A stretch of DNA of 64,000 bases, from positions 1,364,001 through 1,428,000 of the forward strand of contig CAMRHE010000133.1 of assembly GCA_947044405.1 (NCBI GenBank). Direction: 5' to 3'. The notes under the pieces were generated by a model, which worked only from the letters and a program-made list of their open reading frames with translations, made no database searches and had not been told where the DNA came from. Below are positions 1 to 11,125 of the stretch, in pieces. The position numbers and the translations under genes were made by a program. This DNA is from Leptodactylus fallax. Lineage: Eukaryota > Chordata > Amphibia > Anura > Leptodactylidae. Numbering within the stretch: position 1 is the stretch's first letter; the number at the start of each line of letters is the position of its first letter.

Positions 1-44
1 AAGTGTTACTTTGTACACCTGCCTAAAACTTTTGCACAACACTG
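1..44. mobile_element. Right terminal inverted repeat of a Tc1-type element, mostly outside the window
   Basis: The first 44 bases end in ACTTTTGCACAACACTG followed by TA at 45-46. Read in reverse this is TA, then CAGTGTTGTGCAAAAGTTTT, the form of a Tc1/mariner terminus next to its TA target. Only the terminus is present; the body would lie to the left. Confidence 0.5.
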
Positions 45-257
45 TATGTCATGGTTGTCGATTTGCTTCCTATTGACCACAATGTCAGGTGGCAGAAAAG
101 TAATTGTTCTGTGCTGGTCACAGGTACGGGCTTCATTTATCAAATCGGTCTAATCTTAGAAGATCTCCGGAGCAGACATTATTATATTTTTGGGTTTACA
201 TTGTCACCTTCTTGCCCATGACCATCAATCACAGATTTCATTACACCCCCCCCCCCA

Positions 258-540
258 TCCCCAGCATTTTCTTTTAACCCCTTAATAATACAATATTTTT
301 GCCTTGGCAGCCATAACTTTCTATTTTTTTATTTTATTCATGTAGCGTCTCATGCAAGAGGAGTTGTAGCTTTTAAAGCACATTTTCTAGACAATTTTTT
401 TAAGTACATGCACATTACCGAGAACTAAGAACAGCTAAAAGCCGTTTTGTCGTAGTTTTTTTTTTTTACATTTTTTTTTTTTTAAATTCACACTAAACCA
501 TTTCCATTTTTCATGGACTTATAGTGCACTTAAACTTTTG
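258..540. repeat. Diverged fragment of the TTAA-bounded interspersed family seen at 11602 and 55266
   Basis: It starts with TTTTAACCCCTTAAT and continues into a T-rich stretch with CATAACTTTCT and a GAGTTGTA motif, in the same order as the better copies near 11.6 and 55.3 kb. It is strongly diverged and has no clear right end. Bases 45-257 show nothing recognisable apart from a C-run at 246-255. Confidence 0.35.
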
Positions 541-551
541 AACAACTTTTG

Positions 552-2215
552 CATGTCACCCACCTGTACGCCCTGTAAGCAGCATGTCACCTACCTGTAC
601 ACCCTGTAAGCAGCATGTCACCTACCTGTACGCCCTGTAAGCAGCATGTCACCCACCTGTACACCCTGTAAGCAGCATGTCACCCACCTGTATGCCCTGT
701 AAGCAGCATGTCACCCACCTGTACACCCTGTAAGCAGCATGTCACCCACCTGTACGCCCTGTAAGCAGCATGTCACCCACCTGTACGCCCTGTAAGCAGC
801 ATGTCACCCACCTGTACACCCTGTAAGCAGCATGTCACCTACCTGTACACCCTGTAAGCAGCATGTCACCTACCTGTACACCCTGTAAGCAGCATGTCAC
901 CCACCTGTACACCCTGTAAGCAGCATGTCACCCACCTGTACGCCCTGTAAGCAGCATGTCACCCACCTGTACGCCCTGTAAGCATCATGTCACCTACCTG
1001 TACACCCTGTAAGCAGCATGTCACCTACCTGTACACCCTGTAAGCAGCATGTCACCCACCTGTACGCCCTGTAAGCAGCATGTCACCCACCTGTACACCC
1101 TGTAAGCAGCATGTCACCCACCTGTACGCCCTGTAAGCAGCATGTCACCTACCTGTACACCCTGTAAGCAGCATGTCACCTACCTGTACGCCCTGTAAGC
1201 AGCATGTCACCTACCTGTACACCCTGTAAGCAGCATGTCACCCACCTGTACGCCCTGTAAGCAGCATGTCACCTACCTGTACACCCTGTAAGCAGCATGT
1301 CACCCACCTGTACACCCTGTAAGCAGCATGTCACTCACCTGTACGCCCTGTAAGCAGCATGTTACTCACCTGTACGCCCTGTAAGCAGCATTTCACCCAC
1401 CTGTACGCCCTGTAAGCAGCATGTCACCCACCTGTACGCCCTGTAAGCAGCATGTCACCTACCTGTACACCCTGTAAGCAGCATGTCACCCACCTGTACG
1501 CCCTGTAAGCAGCATGTCACCTACCTGTACACCCTGTAAGCAGCATGTCACCCACCTGTACACCCTGTAAGCAGCATGTCACCCACCTGTACGCCCTGTA
1601 AGCAGCATGTCACCCACCTGTACACCCATGTAAGCAGCATGTCACCTACCTGTACACCCTGTAAGCAGCATGTCACCCACCTGTACACCCTGTAAGCAGC
1701 ATGTCACCCACCTGTACGCCCTGTAAGCAGCATGTCACCCACCTGTACACCCTGTAAGCAGCATGTCACCCACCTGTACACCCTGTAAGCAGCATGTCAC
1801 ACACCTGTACACCCTGTAAGCAGCATGTCACCTACCTGTACACCCTGTAAGCAGCATGTCACCCACCTGTACACCCATGTAAGCAGCATGTCACCCACCT
1901 GTACACCCTGTAAGCAGCATGTCACCTACCTGTACACCCTGTAAGCAGCATGTCACCCACCTGTACGCCCTGTAAGCAGCATGTCACCCACCTGTACACC
2001 CTGTTAGCAGCATGTCACACACCTGTACACCCTGTAAGCAGCATGTCACCCACCTGTACACCCTGTAAGCAGCATGTCACCCACCTGTACACCCTGTAAG
2101 CAGCATGTCACCCACCTGTACACCCTGTTAGCAGCATGTCACCCACCTGTACACCCTATTAGCAGCATGTCACCTACCTGTACACCCTGTTAGCAGCATG
2201 TCACCTACCTGTACG
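552..2215. repeat. Minisatellite, 31-bp unit, about 54 copies
   Basis: A tandem array with a constant 31-bp period. Each unit starts CATGTCACC, carries ACCTGTAC, and ends CCCTGTAAGCAG. Most variation lies at two sites: C or T before ACCTG, and A or G after TGTAC. Late copies carry TTAGCAG instead of TAAGCAG. Two units (near 1627 and 1872) have one extra base. The unit is not a multiple of three and contains stops, so it is not coding. Copies with C at the first site contain the E-box CACCTG. Confidence 0.97.
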
Positions 2216-2495
2216 ACACCACCTTGTACTACTAGTAATAGAGAAACAGAACAACATAAAGAAGGGCCAAATTTCATCCTTGGATTTCACATAAAGGAGT
2301 CAAAATTTGTTAATAAAATATATTACAAAATTTATTAATGGCACAAAATTCAAAGTTTAGGTACGCTTTAGGATCCAGATAGGTAGATACTGAATTTATT
2401 TACATTTGTTCCATTTTGGTACCTAATTTTGGTATACTAATTTTATTTTTTTTGTCTATAATTTTATTACATTTTTTCATCTCATTTTCAGGGAC
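2216..2495. other. AT-rich sequence, nothing recognised
   Basis: Low-complexity AT-rich DNA between the minisatellite and the next interspersed repeat. I see no exon, RNA gene or clear transposon terminus. Confidence 0.5.
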
Positions 2496-2790
2496 TTAAT
2501 TCAGGATAGGTTATCAATTGAAGATCAGCGGGGGTCCGAAACCCGGGAGCCTAGGCAACGTCACGCTCATCAGTCACATGACCTGTTCACAGCTCAGTCC
2601 CATTCCAGTGAATGGGGCTAAGCTGTGATATCAAGCACAGCTGTTATACAAATGTACGCCACTATGCTTGGTTTGCTGTGAAGAGGCCGCAGTATTTGTG
2701 TCTATTCAAATAGCTGATCCAGCAGTCCCAGGTGTCGCATCGCCACCGATCTTCAATTGATGACCTTTCCTCAGCAGTAGCTGAGCAGTC
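2496..2790. repeat. Palindromic interspersed repeat (family A: GGTCATCAAT termini)
   Basis: The left arm GGATAGGTTATCAATTGAAG (2503) pairs with TTCAATTGATGACCTTTCC near the right end. The interior contains CAGTCCCATTCCAGTGAATG and a GAGCTG/AAGCTG-type stretch, an interior shared with copies at about 10320, 33830 and 41470. It behaves like a non-autonomous DNA element, but no target duplication is clear here. Confidence 0.6.
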
Positions 2791-3509
2791 AGTAGACATC
2801 CTTTCCGTGGCAGCGCCTATGTAATACTTAATCTACAGTGCTGTAAGAAGGCGTATCGGTGGTCAGTGAAGGGCTAAAATATAATCGAAGTTGCTGTGGC
2901 CATTTTTCACTTAAATGGTTTTGATAAATGAGCCTAAGCACTGGCGACAACAGCGGTGGCTGAAGTTGTCACCTACGGTATTCCTCTTATGTGAGGACAT
3001 CGCCTGACAACTCATTATAAACATCCAACATCATTCAGGCGTAAAACGCACAACGTGAAGTAAACTAATGGAGGTTTGGCAGGCGCACCCGAAGTCTGCC
3101 CTGTGCATTAAAACGGGCTCCAATTCCTTGTCGCCCCCTGCGATGCAGAAATCTACATAGATTAGTGCCAAATCCAGAAATGTGTCATCTGCGCTGTCAC
3201 GTTGCTCACACTGCCTGGCAGGGGAAGCAGCTACTGTATCTGGCGTGGTGGTGTGTATACGTACATAGTCTTAGATGCTGGGCCTTGATAACATGTAGAG
3301 CAGATCTCCGATTATTAGCAATGCATAAGCAGCAAGGATATCACTAGGATAGGCCACCAATGTAAGACTGGCAGCAAGACACTTATAATGGCCACATGAA
3401 AGCCAAGTGACTTGGCATTTTTTTTTTTGCATTGGCGCCACTTTGTTCTAGTAGTCAGATTAGTCCTGTTCACACAAGCATCATGGTTCCTGTACATAGT
3501 AGAGCCATG
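2791..3509. other. Unassigned sequence
   Basis: Mixed sequence with no convincing exon, transposon terminus or tandem repeat. The 60-codon ORFs here have no sign of coding. Confidence 0.4.
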
Positions 3510-3513
3510 TTAA

Positions 3514-3669
3514 AGGGGCTTTTAGCTGCTAGAGGGGTTCCGGACTGCTTCCAACCCTGCGTCATGTGATCGGTTTTGATCTCGTAACCTGGGTTTGGAA
3601 GTAGCCCGAAACCCTTAGGTGCAGCAGCTAAAAGCCCCCGGAGGAGGTCATTCGAAGTAGACAACCCCT
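3514..3669. mobile_element. TTAA-flanked MITE, 156 bp
   Basis: TTAA at 3510-3513 and 3670-3673 bounds a palindromic unit. AGGGGCTTTTAGCTGCTAG on the left pairs with CAGCAGCTAAAAGCCCC on the right, and the right end ACAACCCCT mirrors AGGGG. Flanking TTAA duplications are those of piggyBac- or Kolobok-type transposons. No coding capacity. Bases 3674-3882 hold nothing recognised. Confidence 0.65.
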
Positions 3670-3882
3670 TTAACTCTACAGGCTGTGTTCTTCACAGGAT
3701 CCCACTGAATTATGGCACACCCTTTTCACTTACAGTGGGGTCCTTTGGGGTTTTGGTGTTTTTCACAACACGGCGTATTGCCCTATTCTTGCCATCAAAG
3801 AAAATGGAACCCCTGAAGCATAAAAGTAGTGTTAGAAGGGCTTATCTATATTTTGGGTCAATGTTTTGGCTCATGCCATAGG

Positions 3883-3974
3883 GCACACAACATGCCATAT
3901 CTTATACGGGCTTCGACGTCCTGATGAAGTTACAGAAAGCAGCAGTCCTATGTTGCAGTTACATCGATCCACAA
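3883..3974 (+). repeat. Interspersed repeat fragment, inverted partner at 5555-5650
   Basis: This stretch carries CATATCTTATACGGGC, then CTGATGAAGTTACAGAAAG, then ATGTTGCAGTTACAT, and its reverse complement recurs at 5555-5650 with a few differences. The pair are two copies of one dispersed family in opposite orientation, enclosing two MITEs. Confidence 0.65.
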
Positions 3975-4080
3975 AAAAAACAAAAAAAAAACTAAACATT
4001 TTTTTCTGCAGAAAAAGCGCCACTCTTGTCCATGGCTGTGTCCTGTATTGCAGCTCTTTTTAATCGTGCAGTCACTTTAA

Positions 4081-4331
4081 AGTGGTTTTTTTTTTTCTTT
4101 TTTTAAATGGCCTGTTTTTAAGATAGGCCGTAAATATTTCATCAGGTCATCTCATAAGCTAACTCTACTATACAGTGCACGGAGCCGGAAACAGATCTCT
4201 GTGCCCTGTATAGTGGCCGACACCATTGCTGCAGCTCAGCTCTCATTGACTTGGCCCCCACCAATCAGATATTTATGACCTATCCTCTGGATAGTTAAGT
4301 TAAAAAAAATAAAAAATCTTGGACAACCCCT
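4081..4331. mobile_element. TTAA-flanked MITE-like repeat, 251 bp
   Basis: TTAA lies at 4077-4080 and 4332-4335. The ends AGTGGTTTT and ACAACCCCT are imperfect inverted repeats. The interior shares the ATGACCTATCC and GCTCAGCTCTCATTGA motifs of family A. Diverged. Confidence 0.5.
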
Positions 4332-4743
4332 TTAAGAATAGGGTGAGGCGGCGACATCAGACATGACTGTCGATATTACCAAAGATTTCTGTGTCATCCT
4401 ACAACTCCTTCTCTAATATAAGTGAATGGAGTCACATTACGATTAGGGGATGTTGCGACCACGACTTCCAGTTGGAAAAGAATTGAGAAGTGTTCACATT
4501 TTTTGTGACTCCAAGTCGCAGTTGAGGCAGTCTCAGGTTGCAATGACGTAGTCACGGCGCAACATGGCGATCTTTAGTAATGCATCAGTAGTCGTGGCCA
4601 AAGTTACTATGTAGCTCTGTCTTTAGTGGCTAATTTTAAATAATTGTGACGCCTAAGATGCATATTGTGTGCCATGGACTTTATAAAGGGATCGAAAAAT
4701 TGTCTGCTTTTTTTCTATGATCTGTGACTGGTATTGCAGCTTA

Positions 4744-5114
4744 GGGTTAGTTCACATCTACATTCTGTTTCCGTTCGGGGGAGTCCACTTGGGGACCCCC
4801 CCGAACGGAAACCCATACGCATAGAAAAGCGGTTTACCTAAGGAAACCTGCGGACCCCATAGACTATAATGGGGTCCGTGTGGTTTCCGCATGAAACCTG
4901 CGGAGAGGAAAGTGCTGCTTTCAGCGCTTTTCTCTCTGCTTGCTTCGTACGGAAACCGAGCGGAAACCACACAGATCCCATTATAGTCTATGGGGTCCAC
5001 GGGTTTCCTTAGGTAAACTGTTTTTCTATGCGTATAGGTTTCCTTTCGGGAAGGGGGGGGTAGTCCCCAAGCAGACTCTCCGAACGGAAACCGAACGCAG
5101 ATGTGAACCGGACC
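4744..5114. mobile_element. Palindromic MITE, 371 bp, TTA-flanked (PIF/Harbinger-like)
   Basis: Nearly the whole element folds back on itself: GTTCACATCT at the left pairs with AGATGTGAAC at the right, and the inner arms around CCCATAGACTATAATGGGG and CCCATTATAGTCTATGGGG are almost perfect complements. TTA occurs at 4741-4743 and 5115-5117. Termini of the GGGT..GTTCAC type with a TTA duplication fit PIF/Harbinger MITEs. Related units lie at 9869 and 12899. Confidence 0.75.
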
Positions 5115-5118
5115 TTAC

Positions 5119-5240
5119 CTCTATTCTCTTAAATAAGGTTGAGCTGCAGTACAAGATCCAACCAGTGGACAGGAGTGGCACTCTTTCTGGGTTAAAAAGA
5201 AGCAATCACTACGTTTTTAGCTTATTTTTGTTCTTCTCTC
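5119..5240. repeat. Fragment of interspersed family A
   Basis: Contains GTTGAGCTGCAGTACAAG followed by CCAGTGGACAGGAGTGGC and a TTTCTGG motif in the order seen inside other family A copies. It has no termini. Bases 5241-5554 contain an AT-rich stretch and a T-run but nothing else recognised. Confidence 0.4.
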
Positions 5241-5554
5241 TCGGTACGGTACATTGCATTATCCTTGTAATGTAAAGAAGATTCGGTAAAAACACTTTTA
5301 TTGATTACTTAACGCAAAACAAATATCGACAATAATAACTTTACAAACTTAATTGGCCTTATAAATGCTGCAAACACGAATAACCAATCAGCTCCGCGGT
5401 TCCGTCAGATAAATTGTGGGCGCAAGCTATGATTTAGTGGGAGGGAGAAGAGACTCTGTCAAAACAACGCGGCAGATTAAAATGATAGAAAAAAAAGTCC
5501 TTGCTAGCTTTTTGGATAAATTGTGAGACAATTTTCTTTTTTTTTTTTTTTCTG

Positions 5555-5650
5555 TGTGGATTGATGTAACTGCAACATAGGACAGCTGCTTTCTGCAACT
5601 TCATCAGGACTACAATGCCCGTATAAGATATGACACAATGTTGTGCGTGT
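5555..5650 (-). repeat. Interspersed repeat fragment, inverted partner of 3883-3974
   Basis: The reverse complement matches 3883-3974 over about 90 bp (CTGATGAAGTTGCAGAAAGC and ATGTTGCAGTTACATC). A T-run at the inner edge (5539-5551) corresponds to the A-run beside the left copy. Confidence 0.65.
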
Positions 5651-6119
5651 TATCACCACGGAACTAGAAAAAAGATTTAAAGATTTAGGGTAATTACCAT
5701 ATGAAACTGAATATTAACTGTCAGATAGTATTGTCATTGTTGGAACGTTGATAGACGTGCGAGAGGAAAATAGATGTTTTTTGGTTTATTCGAAACAATG
5801 TTTCGATTTGTAGGCTCAGATGGAGCACCTTTTGGTGAATATAGTCCCAGATCTGAGATTTATATGGTAGCCGTGAGGACAGCTTTATTGCAAGTAGCAC
5901 TTGGTCCATTGGTGCGTAGGACTGGACACGTGGTCTTCCAATTTTGGTGCTACCAGATGAATCAGTGTTGTTTCCCTCTGTCCATTTGATATTCTAGGTA
6001 CCCAAGTTGAATGGTCATCAAGAATGGTTTAAGAGGTTAGGAGTGAATGAAAAGCATGTCAAACCCACTTATTGGTGGATATTCTTTGGTAATTTGGTAA
6101 AATTTCCAACCATTCTGAA
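5651..6119. other. Unassigned sequence
   Basis: No exon, RNA gene or transposon terminus recognised. ORFs of about 70 codons on both strands look random. Confidence 0.4.
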
Positions 6120-6630
6120 AAAGTCAGAATTGATCATGATGGTTGACGTCTATATAGTCTACATGGAAATCAAAAGATGAAGGGATTATGATGGCTATGG
6201 ATATAAGATAGCTGATGGCCAAATTCTCAGTCATCCATCATTTTCCAAGTCAACCAGTTGTTGGACGAAACATTCAGAGTTGATCATGATGGTTGATGTC
6301 TATATAGTCTACATGGGAATCAAGCAATAAAGGGATTACGATGGTGATGGATATAAGATAGCCCATGGTGAAATTCTCAGTCATCCATCATCTTCCAAGT
6401 GAACCAGTTGTTGCACAAAACAGTCACAATTGACCATGATGGTTGACATCTACATGGTCTAGATGGGGGTCTAGAGGTAAAGGGATTATGGTAGTGATGG
6501 ATATAAGATATTTGTTGGCCAAACTCTCAATTGTGCATCATCTTCAAGCATCTGAAACAGTCACAATTCTTCATGATGGTTGACGTCTGTATAGTCTAGA
6601 TGAGGGTCAAGAGATATAGGTTTTACGGTA
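6120..6630. repeat. Tandem repeat with about 150-bp period, four diverged copies
   Basis: The motif CATGATGGTTGA(C/T) recurs at 6135, 6285, 6435 and 6572, giving spacings of 150, 150 and 137. Each copy continues with TCTA.ATGGTCTA/ATAGTCTA, then GGATATAAGATA and CATCCATCAT. Not coding. I know of no family for it. Confidence 0.85.
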
Positions 6631-7843
6631 GTTTAAGATGAAAGGGAAACAGGCTACCTCCAAATAGTTCTGGATGTTGCTTGTCTTCTAGTACAATAAA
6701 GGATTGGACATGCTGATACCCAACATGCCCAATCTTTGTTTCCTCTTACACCTGTTGTTGGAGGACACTTAGGATGCTGACATTCACAATAGGTGAGTGA
6801 GGTATCATGGGGACTTTAATGTAATGTGTAGGGGCAGCTTTACAATGAACATACTAGGCTATTGTACATTATTGGTTGTATGGATAACCTGAGCAGGTAA
6901 GAACAGGTTCAGTTACTGCCTATTACTGCATACAAATCATCTTATCTATCCCAGATCTCCATTTTGATTTCTTCAAGTCAAGTACATACATTTCAGAGAT
7001 GCTAGACGTCATGAGCATGCTCATGTAGGTGGTCCATGTGTCTGGCCATATCAGAACTCCATGTCAAGTGGAGTCATTATAGGGCACCCAACGAATTGTA
7101 CCCATATTCTACCTTTGTTTGCCCCCCATTTTAAACAAAAAATCTTGACATAATTCAGAATGGGCCTTACACCAAACTGGGTCTTGCATAAGCCTCTAGT
7201 CAAAGTAAAAAGTTAAAAACTGAGTAAGACTGTACTGTATCGACACTGGCTTTGTGGGTTCTGATTATGACGAAAGCAACAACGTTCTCGTAAGTCTTAC
7301 AATGGACACCACCAGTGCCTGATGGAACTAATTTATCCTAATGTGGTTTCTGTCATATCTGCGGAGACAGCCAATGGAGGCCTCAAATGGAACCTCCGAT
7401 GGTTTCATAGCCATTAACAGTAGTAAAAACCTTGTAACCACATTTAGAATCATAAGTCCTCATAAATTTCAGCAACTGGATTGTGTCCAAAGTAATGGCT
7501 TATTGATTTTTCCATCAGGTTTTCCTAATAGTACCGAATGCAATGACTCATAACTCTAGTTTCATGGACATGGCTTTATAGAGTGTTCCTGGCCACTTAA
7601 GGTTATTGGAAGCATTACGGGGAATTTCTAGATAAGGATGGCTGAACTCTTTGGTGAATTTCTCTTCAAGCACTTAATGAAAAAATTAGTCATTGTCCAT
7701 GAAAGATCTTACATGGGTCATAAACACAAGATATGTTCCCCATGTATAGTACTAATACGTGAACTGTTCATGAAGACTACTCTCGGCCCCATCTAAAATG
7801 GTCAAAGCCTGAACACCATATGACTTAGAGACTCAGTCCATCT
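6631..7843. other. Unassigned sequence, 1.2 kb
   Basis: Ordinary-looking intergenic or intronic DNA. No splice-bounded exon, transposon end or tandem repeat was recognised. Confidence 0.4.
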
Positions 7844-7908
7844 GTGAGCCAGATGTACCAACCTGTACACTATGTCTGGAGACAGACTTCTAGTATTATA
7901 GTTATCTA

Positions 7909-9507
7909 CAGTGGGGAAAAAAGTATTTAGTCAGCCACCAATTGTGCAAGTTCTCCCACTTAAAAAGAGGAGGCCGGCCTGTAATTGTCATCATAGGTAG
8001 ACCTCAACTATGAGAGACAAAATGAGAAAACATATCTAGAAAATCACATTGTCTGATTTTTTAAGAATTTATTTGCAAATTATGGTGGAAAATAAGTATT
8101 TGGTCACCTACAAACAAGCAAGATTTCTGGCTCTCACAGACCTGTAACTTCTTCTTTAAGAGGCTCCTCTGTCCTCCACTCATTACCTGTAGTAATGGCT
8201 CCTGTTTGACATTGTTATCAGTATAAAAGACACCTGTCCACAACCTCAAACAGTCACACTCCAAACTCCACTATGGTGAAGACCAAAGAGCTGTAGAAGG
8301 ACACCAGAAACAAAATTGTAGACCTGCACCAGGCTGGGAAGACTGAATCTGCAATAGGCAAGCAGCTTGGTGTGAAGAAATCAACTATGGGAGCAATAAT
8401 TAGAAAATGGAAGACATACAAGACCACTGATAATCTCCCTCCATCAGGGGCTCCACGCAAGATCTCACCCCGTGGGGTCAAAATGATCACAAGAACGGTG
8501 AGAAAAATCCCAGAACCACACGGGGGGACCTAGTGACTGACCTGCAGAAAGCTGGGACTAACGTAACAAAGGCTACCGTCAGTAACACACCACGCCGCCA
8601 GGGACTCAGATCCTGCAGTGCCAGACGTGTCCCCCTGCTTAAGCCAGTACATATCCGGGCCCGTCTGAGGTTTGCTAGAGAGCATTTGGATGTTCCAGAA
8701 GAGTATTAGGAGAATGTCATATGGTCAGATGAAACCAAAGTAGAACTGTTTGGTAGAAACACAACTCGTGGTGTTTGGAGGAGAGTGAATGCTGAGTTGC
8801 ATCCAAAGAACACCATACCTACTGTGAAGCATGGGGGGGCAACATCATGCTTTGGGGCTGTTTATCTGCAAAGGGACCAGGACGACTGATCCGTGTACAT
8901 GAAAGAATGAATGGGGCCATGTGTCGTGAGATTTTGAGTGCAAACCTCCTTCCATCAGCAAGGGCATTGAAGATGAAACGTGGCTGGGTCTTTCAGCATG
9001 ACAATGATCCCAAGAACACCACCAGGACAACGAAGGAGCGGCTTCGTAAGAAGCATTTCAAGGTCCTGGAGTGGCCTAGCCAGTCTCCATATCTCAACCC
9101 CATAGAAAACCTTTGGAGGGAGTTGAAAGTCCGTGTTGCCCAGCGACAGCCCCAAAACATCCCTGCTCTAGAGGAGATCTGCATGGAGGAATGGGCCAAC
9201 ATACCAGCAACAGTGTGTGCCAACCTTGTGAAGACTTACAGAAAACGTTTGACCTCTGTCATTGCCAACAAAGGATATAGAACAAAGTATTGAGATGAAC
9301 TTTTGTTATTGACCAAATACTTATTTTCCACCATAATTTGCAAAAAAATTCTTTAAAAATCAGACAATGTGATTTTCTGGATTTGTTTTCTCATTTTGTC
9401 TCTCATAGTTGAGGTCTACCTATGATGACAATTACAGGCCGGCCTCATCTTTATAAGTGGGAGAACTTGCACAATTGGTGGCTGACTAAATACTTTTTTC
9501 CCCACAG
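7909..9507 (+). mobile_element. Tc1-A: full-length degenerate Tc1 element, about 1.6 kb
   Basis: TA at 7907-7908 and 9508-9509 flanks termini CAGTGGGGAAAAAAGTATTT and its complement. The inverted repeats are long (roughly 200 bp each) and hold the same motifs on both sides, including GGCCGGCCTGTAATTGTCAT, which fits an IR/DR-type Tc1. It encloses a broken transposase gene. A solo end of the same family lies at 34784-34960. Confidence 0.95.
8273..9293 (+). pseudogene. Tc1 transposase pseudogene (DD34E) of Tc1-A
   Basis: It would cut and join DNA at TA sites. The reading begins at ATG 8273 (MVKTKEL) but a TAG follows within the first ten codons, and further stops and frameshifts occur (for example TAG near 8707 and a G-run near 8834). 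The DNA for the first catalytic Asp (WSDETK, about 8728) is present. The last 148 codons are open from 8847 and hold QHDNDPKN, with the second Asp, and [11 protein letters not shown], with the Glu. The gene ends in KGYRTKY and a stop at 9293. It lies centrally between the inverted repeats. No intact product is possible. Confidence 0.92.
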
Positions 9508-9642
9508 TACATACTGTCCCATACTATAATCACTACAGGAAAGTTTGTAACGGAGAGGCAGGGTCTCCTAACATCATAGATAACTATACTGCCAGGAGTC
9601 TGTCTCCCGACATAGTATACAGGCTAGTAAATCTAGCTCACA

Positions 9643-9865
9643 CATGTGCAGCCCAAGGTGGATACCGATGGGAATTTTAATGGAGTATGTAAGGCATTTG
9701 GATGCCAACAAAGTGAAACTAACCTGAGGCAAATGTCTGTCCCTCTACCAGAGCAGGAAGTCACAGCATGGTCATAAGCACCAACAATGAGTTATATCGA
9801 ACCAATCAGCTGCAAACCTTGCATTAGTATGCGGCCTGCTTAAAAAAAAACTAAACATACACACA
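9643..9865. other. Unassigned sequence
   Basis: Short spacer between the Tc1/palindrome composite and the next MITE; nothing recognised. Confidence 0.4.
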
Positions 9866-9868
9866 TTA

Positions 9869-10310
9869 GGGTATGTTCACACAGAGTTTTTTGCAGGCTG
9901 CAAAAAATCTGCTTCAGAAATTAGGAAACTGTTTTTTGACATGTTTTTTAACATGATGCGTTTTTTGTCAGTTTGTTGCAGTTTTTGCTGCGGTTTTTTG
10001 CTCCAGCACACTGTATGGACCTGTAAACTTCCCTTTAAAAACACTTTGGTTTTTGATGTGTTTTTTGGCAAAAAAAAAAAAAAGCGTCAAAAAACCGCTT
10101 CGCGTTTTTTCCATCTCCTATTGATTTCAATGGGTTTTTCAAGTTGGAAGATAGGTCATGTCGCTTTTTTTTTTTCTGCTAGATTTTCTGATTTTTTTCA
10201 GCTAGAGGAAAATAACTGCTACTGACTCCCATTGAAATGAATGGAAGGCGTTTTTTGAGACGGATTTTGCCTCAAAATCAGCCTGCAAAAAACTCTGTGT
10301 GAACATACCC
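9869..10310. mobile_element. Palindromic MITE, 442 bp, TTA-flanked (PIF/Harbinger-like)
   Basis: The ends GGGTATGTTCACACAGAG and CTCTGTGTGAACATACCC are perfect complements and continue through TTTTTTGCAGGCTG and CAGCCTGCAAAAAA. TTA flanks both sides (9866-9868, 10311-10313). The interior is T- and A-rich with a central fold near 10070-10100. No transposase. The long inner reading frames are by-products of homopolymers. Confidence 0.85.
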
Positions 10311-10319
10311 TTAGGTATC

Positions 10320-10676
10320 CCTGCATCCAAAAATGCCTAAACTGTGAAAGTATTTATCCCATTGACATTTAGCAGTGGGGATCTGCCACCTGGGACCCCC
10401 CTTCACGGTTCAGCTGTTAGGGAACACCACTACTGCTTCAGAGTTCCGCTTCACAAGCCATGTCATGTCACATTTATCAGTCACATGGCCTATTCGCAAC
10501 TCAGTCCCATCCAAGTGAATGAGGCTGAGCTGCGGTACCAAGCACAGTATCTATGCAACATATGACACAGTGCTTGTTCTCTTCAAACAGCTGATCAACT
10601 GGAGGTGCCACATGTCAGACCCTCCCCATGATCTTAAGATGAGGGCCTTGAATTGATAAAGCCTTGAAAAATCCCT
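10320..10676. repeat. Family A interspersed repeat
   Basis: Contains CAGTCCCATCCAAGTGAATG, GGCTGAGCTGCGGTACCA, CAAACAGCTGATCAACTGG and ends in AATCCC just before a TTAA (10677-10680) that also flanks the next MITE. Interior matches 2496-2790 and 41470-41780. Confidence 0.65.
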
Positions 10677-10680
10677 TTAA

Positions 10681-11121
10681 AGAGGACATTTCGCCACCTC
10701 CACCAGTTCAAGTTCTTAGCATCTGTTAATAGGCTCCGCTCCACTGATTCCAGCACAGTTGGAATTTTTTCTCTAGCCCCCGCCACTCCTGAGCAACATT
10801 CACAGTTAGTTTGGTGCCTGATGTGCTGTTTAAGCGCTTTAATGTGAGAAGGCAGTGTCAGGCAGGGGGCGTGATTCAGAGCTCCAATCAGAGGCAGCCA
10901 GTGTCAGAGCTCAGAATCACTCCCCTTGTCTGCTCTTGTCTGACACCGCCCCCTGACAGTGCAGAGCCTAAATAGCATTTCAGGCACCAAAACTAACAGC
11001 ATTGATTGCTCAAGAACAGTGGGAGCTAGAGAGAAAATTCCAACTGTGCCAGAATCAGTGGAGCAGCGACTATTAAATGATGTAAATTGCTGGACCTGTT
11101 GGAGGAGATGAAAGGTCCTCT
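10681..11121. mobile_element. TTAA-flanked palindromic MITE (AGAGGAC family), 441 bp
   Basis: TTAA at 10677-10680 and 11122-11125 bounds AGAGGACATTTCGCC and GATGAAAGGTCCTCT. Long inner arms pair: TCCACTGATTCCAGCACAG with CTGTGCCAGAATCAGTGGA, and GTTAGTTTGGTGCCTGA with CAGGCACCAAAACTAAC. Copies at 38320 and (short) 32963. The exact TTAA duplication points to a piggyBac-like source. Confidence 0.8.
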
Positions 11122-11125
11122 TTAA

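Larger units (their letters stand above)
7844..9642. mobile_element. Older palindromic element split by Tc1-A
   Basis: The 65 bp to the left of the Tc1 insertion (7844-7908) are the inverted complement, with mismatches, of 9575-9642. ACTATGTCTGGAGACAGACT on the left matches the complement of AGTCTGTCTCCCGACATAGT on the right, and TATAGTTATCTA matches TAGATAACTATA. About 65 bp of spacer remain at 9510-9574. Removing the Tc1 leaves a palindrome of about 200 bp, that is, a MITE-sized element. Confidence 0.7.

Noticed and set aside
552..2215. CRISPR array
   Set aside because: There are no unique spacers; units are head-to-tail 31-bp copies, and the genome is eukaryotic.
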